A DNA stretch of 6,901 nt from Burkholderiaceae bacterium (GTDB taxonomy: Bacteria > Pseudomonadota > Gammaproteobacteria > Burkholderiales > Burkholderiaceae), in NCBI GenBank assembly GCA_025458735.1, contig JALORV010000069.1, positions 1-6,901 of the forward strand, written 5' to 3'. Numbering within the stretch: the stretch's first letter is position 1; each line of letters starts with the position of its first letter. Below, one piece after another: positions 5,354 through 6,901 of the stretch. The notes beneath the pieces were generated by a model, which saw only the letters and a list, made by a program, of their open reading frames with translations, did not search any database and was not told where the DNA came from. The translations under genes were made by a program, and so were the position numbers.

Positions 5354-6667
5354 CGCCGGGCAGGCATCGCCACCGCGGGCGGGCGGGGTGCCGTCCGTGC
5401 TCACCTCGATATCCCCAAGGCGTCCCACAAGAACTGGTAGGACACGGCGGGCCGGAATCGTCTCGTCAGCCCAGTTGGCGTAGTGGCGATGGAGGACTTG
5501 CTCGATGGCCTGTGCGATGACCTCGGGCGGCAGGTCCGGTGTGCTTGTGGAGGAGGATCGCGGCGTGCGGCCCGTGTCGCCGCCGCCGGCTCGGGCGAGA
5601 TGGCCTGCCGGATCGGTGATCTCGCGCGTCAGGTGCTGCACGGCCGCGCCGGCCAAGCCTTCGAACCAGGCGCGGCCAACATCCGCCAGCCGCTGTGTGC
5701 GGTGGAAGAGTTCGACGCGGCCGGTGCTGCGCCCTGGGTTGATGGTCGACAGGCTGCGCTGCGCGCCGTCACCGGCCTCGATTATGCGATTCCATCCTTG
5801 CTGCGCATCGCCGCTGACATCGGGCTGCGACGCCAAGGAAGCGGCGAGCGCCGCCGCATTGAGCACGCGATAGTGGTCGGTCACCAGGAGCAGGGGATCG
5901 CCGGTTGATGCATCCTGCATCTGCGGCAGCGCTGCGGGCGAGAACCACTGGTCCAGCCAGGCGCGGGCGATCGTCAGCTCGAGCAGATCGCGTGGGTTAT
6001 CGATGTGGAGGTTGAATTCGGCAGAGCCGTCCATCACCTGCCGGGTCTGCGCCAGCACTGACGCCTCCGCCAGCTTGGAGAAGGGATAGATGGCCCCTGA
6101 GAGCTCACGGTGCCCGTTGGCGCCCGCGCCCGTGGTGACCTCCATGATGCGCGCGCCCATCAGCATGCCCGGCTTCGCACTGCGGCTGCCGCTGATCTCG
6201 CGCACCGCCTGCGGGTCGGCCTGCGGGTCGAACTCGTCGACCAGGGTCATGCCGGCGCCGGGCTGCACGTCGGTGACCCGGTACAGGCGCAGGGGCCGTG
6301 CGCGCAGTTGAGCGATCCAGTCGCGCTGGCCGGGCGTGAGAAACGGGCCCTCTCGCCCCAGGAGGTAGGCGTTGATCTCTCGCAGGCCACCACGGGCGTG
6401 GATCGCCCCGCGGGCGATCAACCACTCGCCGGCGTTGATCGACACCATGGTCATGCCGTCTTCGTCCAGCTGCCAGCCGTCACGTGGACCTTCTGGACGC
6501 CAGAGGTCCAGCAGGGCCTCGAACGCGCTGCGCCAGCCCTTGCGATGGCGCTCGGCCAACCATGAGATCGCGACGCGGGCCGCGTCTTCGTGATCGCGCG
6601 GGCGCAGGGGTTGAACGGTCATGGTTGAAATCAGGTGATCGCGCGGGCGCAGGGGTTGAACGGTCAT
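5078..6667 (-). CDS. Large protein of unknown function, C-terminus probably out of frame
   Basis: I do not recognise a named family. Counting from the ATG at 6667, the region to about residue 406 reads like a real cytoplasmic protein: a helical N-terminal part (GWRSAFEALLDLW), a beta-rich middle near 124-196 (RPLRLYRVTDVQPG, ELSGAIYPF), and a helical end with PPEVIAQAIEQVLHRHYANW at about 380-399. The final portion, from Ala406 (5450-5452) to 5078, has no protein-like character and runs antisense through the Xre gene. One frame over, the DNA encodes VSYQFLWDALGISR and then a stop at 5401-5403, which looks like a natural C-terminus. I infer a frame-switching deletion or indel near 5445-5452. 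The start region is duplicated, so 6622 is an equal start candidate. Codons upstream of 6667, reaching a TTG at 6799, are probably not coding. No ribosome-binding site is clear at either ATG. Confidence 0.6.
   Translation of the reverse strand: MTVQPLRPRDHLISTMTVQPLRPRDHEDAARVAISWLAERHRKGWRSAFEALLDLWRPEGPRDGWQLDEDGMTMVSINAGEWLIARGAIHARGGLREINAYLLGREGPFLTPGQRDWIAQLRARPLRLYRVTDVQPGAGMTLVDEFDPQADPQAVREISGSRSAKPGMLMGARIMEVTTGAGANGHRELSGAIYPFSKLAEASVLAQTRQVMDGSAEFNLHIDNPRDLLELTIARAWLDQWFSPAALPQMQDASTGDPLLLVTDHYRVLNAAALAASLASQPDVSGDAQQGWNRIIEAGDGAQRSLSTINPGRSTGRVELFHRTQRLADVGRAWFEGLAGAAVQHLTREITDPAGHLARAGGGDTGRTPRSSSTSTPDLPPEVIAQAIEQVLHRHYANWADETIPARRVLPVLVGRLGDIEVSTDGTPPARGGDACPASTILSSVPQRVAQCGGRHPLNVAHAGVLRRHPQAPLPGAHRLAGRIEVEVQTQHRQEAWHPADAYVARHASLQAGQHPPRKAAEARELRLR
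5401..5445 (-). pseudogene. Out-of-frame C-terminal remnant of the large unknown gene
   Basis: On the minus strand, shifted by one base relative to the long ORF, this stretch encodes VSYQFLWDALGISR followed by TGA at 5401-5403. It ends 47 bp from the convergent Xre stop, a sensible gene boundary. The main ORF instead continues antisense into the Xre gene. The simplest reading is that these are the true last residues of the large protein, cut off from it by a frame change just upstream. The assignment is by appearance and family memory only. Confidence 0.45.
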
Positions 6668-6680
6668 GGTTGAAATCAGG
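6591..6680. repeat. Perfect 45-bp tandem duplication over the start of the large unknown gene
   Basis: Bases 6591-6635 and 6636-6680 are identical 45-bp copies, head to tail, with no mismatch. On the minus strand each encodes LISTMTVQPLRPRDH in frame and each holds a candidate ATG (6622 and 6667). The length is a multiple of three, so the gene is open from either start. The absence of divergence suggests a recent slippage event. Confidence 0.95.
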
Positions 6681-6817
6681 GGTGACGGTCGAAGCTGGTC
6701 GAGCTGTCGCCGAACGCGGTCACGGCACCGCGCTGGTCGAAGGTAGGGGACATGGTCGGAGAATGGCGCTTCGTGGTCTTGTATGCTATTGTCATACAAT
6801 TGTAGGGAGATGTCCTC
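6681..6817. promoter_or_regulatory. Divergent promoter region with TTGTA half-site array
   Basis: This region separates the minus-strand unknown gene from the ribbon-helix-helix gene. TTGTATG (6779-6785) and CATACAA (6793-6799) are inverted repeats 7 nt apart, and TACAATTGTA (6795-6804) is a perfect palindrome sharing the second arm. Three TTGTA half-sites therefore sit in about 26 bp just before the ribosome-binding site AGGGAGA (6804-6810). Multiple short half-sites of this kind are typical operators for ribbon-helix-helix antitoxins. TACAAT at 6795-6800 could serve as the -10 box; no clear -35 is seen. Confidence 0.5.
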
Positions 6818-6901
6818 GTGCCAACAGCTTCCGCCGCCGTTCTGAGTGTTCGCGTCAGTGCCAGCGAACGTGCCTTGCTGGAGGCTGCTGCCGAACAGGC
6901 C
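6818..6901 (+). CDS. Ribbon-helix-helix antitoxin, N-terminus (DUF1778/TacA-like), partial
   Basis: The last 84 bases encode 28 residues from a GTG start: MPTASAAVLSVRVSASER and then a Leu/Glu/Ala-rich helix start, running off the window. The LSVRVSASERALLEAAA pattern is a short beta strand followed by a helix, as in the N-terminal DNA-binding part of DUF1778 and similar ribbon-helix-helix antitoxins. The start is supported by AGGGAGA 7 nt upstream. TacA-type antitoxins usually pair with a GNAT acetyltransferase toxin encoded just downstream, which would lie outside this window. Other ribbon-helix-helix families cannot be excluded from 28 residues. Confidence 0.62.
   Translation, partial: MPTASAAVLSVRVSASERALLEAAAEQA

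Noticed and set aside
5483..5908. Plus-strand frame of 141 residues opposite the large unknown gene
   Set aside because: Shadow of a longer frame with protein-like composition; no ribosome-binding site or family resemblance.
6668..6799. N-terminal extension of the large minus-strand gene to a TTG at 6799
   Set aside because: The codons overlap the operator array of the divergent gene and show no protein-like pattern; two ATGs lie in the duplicated segment downstream.
1..6901. CRISPR array or insertion sequence
   Set aside because: No regularly spaced repeats were seen; the only tandem repeat is the two-copy 45-mer. No transposase gene or terminal inverted repeats were found.

Overview
The window is GC-rich accessory DNA from a proteobacterium, most likely a betaproteobacterium of the Burkholderiales type. 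This is inferred from the base composition, from protein sequences that resemble that group, and from the tRNA-His tail at the left edge. It contains a small, almost complete genomic island (about 18-4849) inserted at the 3' end of a tRNA-His gene, followed by a second stretch of accessory DNA (4850-6901).

Left island. Bases 1-17 are the last 17 nucleotides of tRNA-His, including the encoded CCA. Fifteen of those bases recur in the same orientation at 4835-4849, which makes a convincing attL/attR pair about 4.83 kb apart. Between the sites lie a tyrosine recombinase (minus strand, next to attL), a divergent gene for a 770-residue protein with an N-terminal 2-oxoglutarate/Fe(II) oxygenase domain and a long uncharacterised remainder, and a HigB2/HigA2-type toxin-antitoxin pair under its own palindromic operator. 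No excisionase, replication, transfer or phage structural gene is visible. The element looks like a minimal integrase-cargo-addiction island: the integrase moves it, the toxin-antitoxin pair probably stabilises it, and the oxygenase is the only candidate payload.

Just right of attR, 4876-4903 form a perfect 12-bp hairpin. It is best read as the original tRNA-His terminator, pushed about 4.8 kb away by the insertion.

Right part. A small Xre-type DNA-binding protein gene (5024-5353, plus) converges with a large gene of unknown function (minus, start near 6667 or 6622). The large gene carries a perfect 45-bp tandem duplication across its start codon. Near its 3' end the reading frame appears to have been switched, so that the ORF now runs antisense through the Xre gene. 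At the right edge, a ribbon-helix-helix (DUF1778-like) antitoxin gene begins behind an array of TTGTA half-sites. The second region therefore looks like decaying, toxin-antitoxin-rich accessory DNA beside the tRNA hotspot.

The least described item is the 770-residue oxygenase protein as the sole cargo of a minimal tRNA-His island. Its biological role cannot be read from the sequence.
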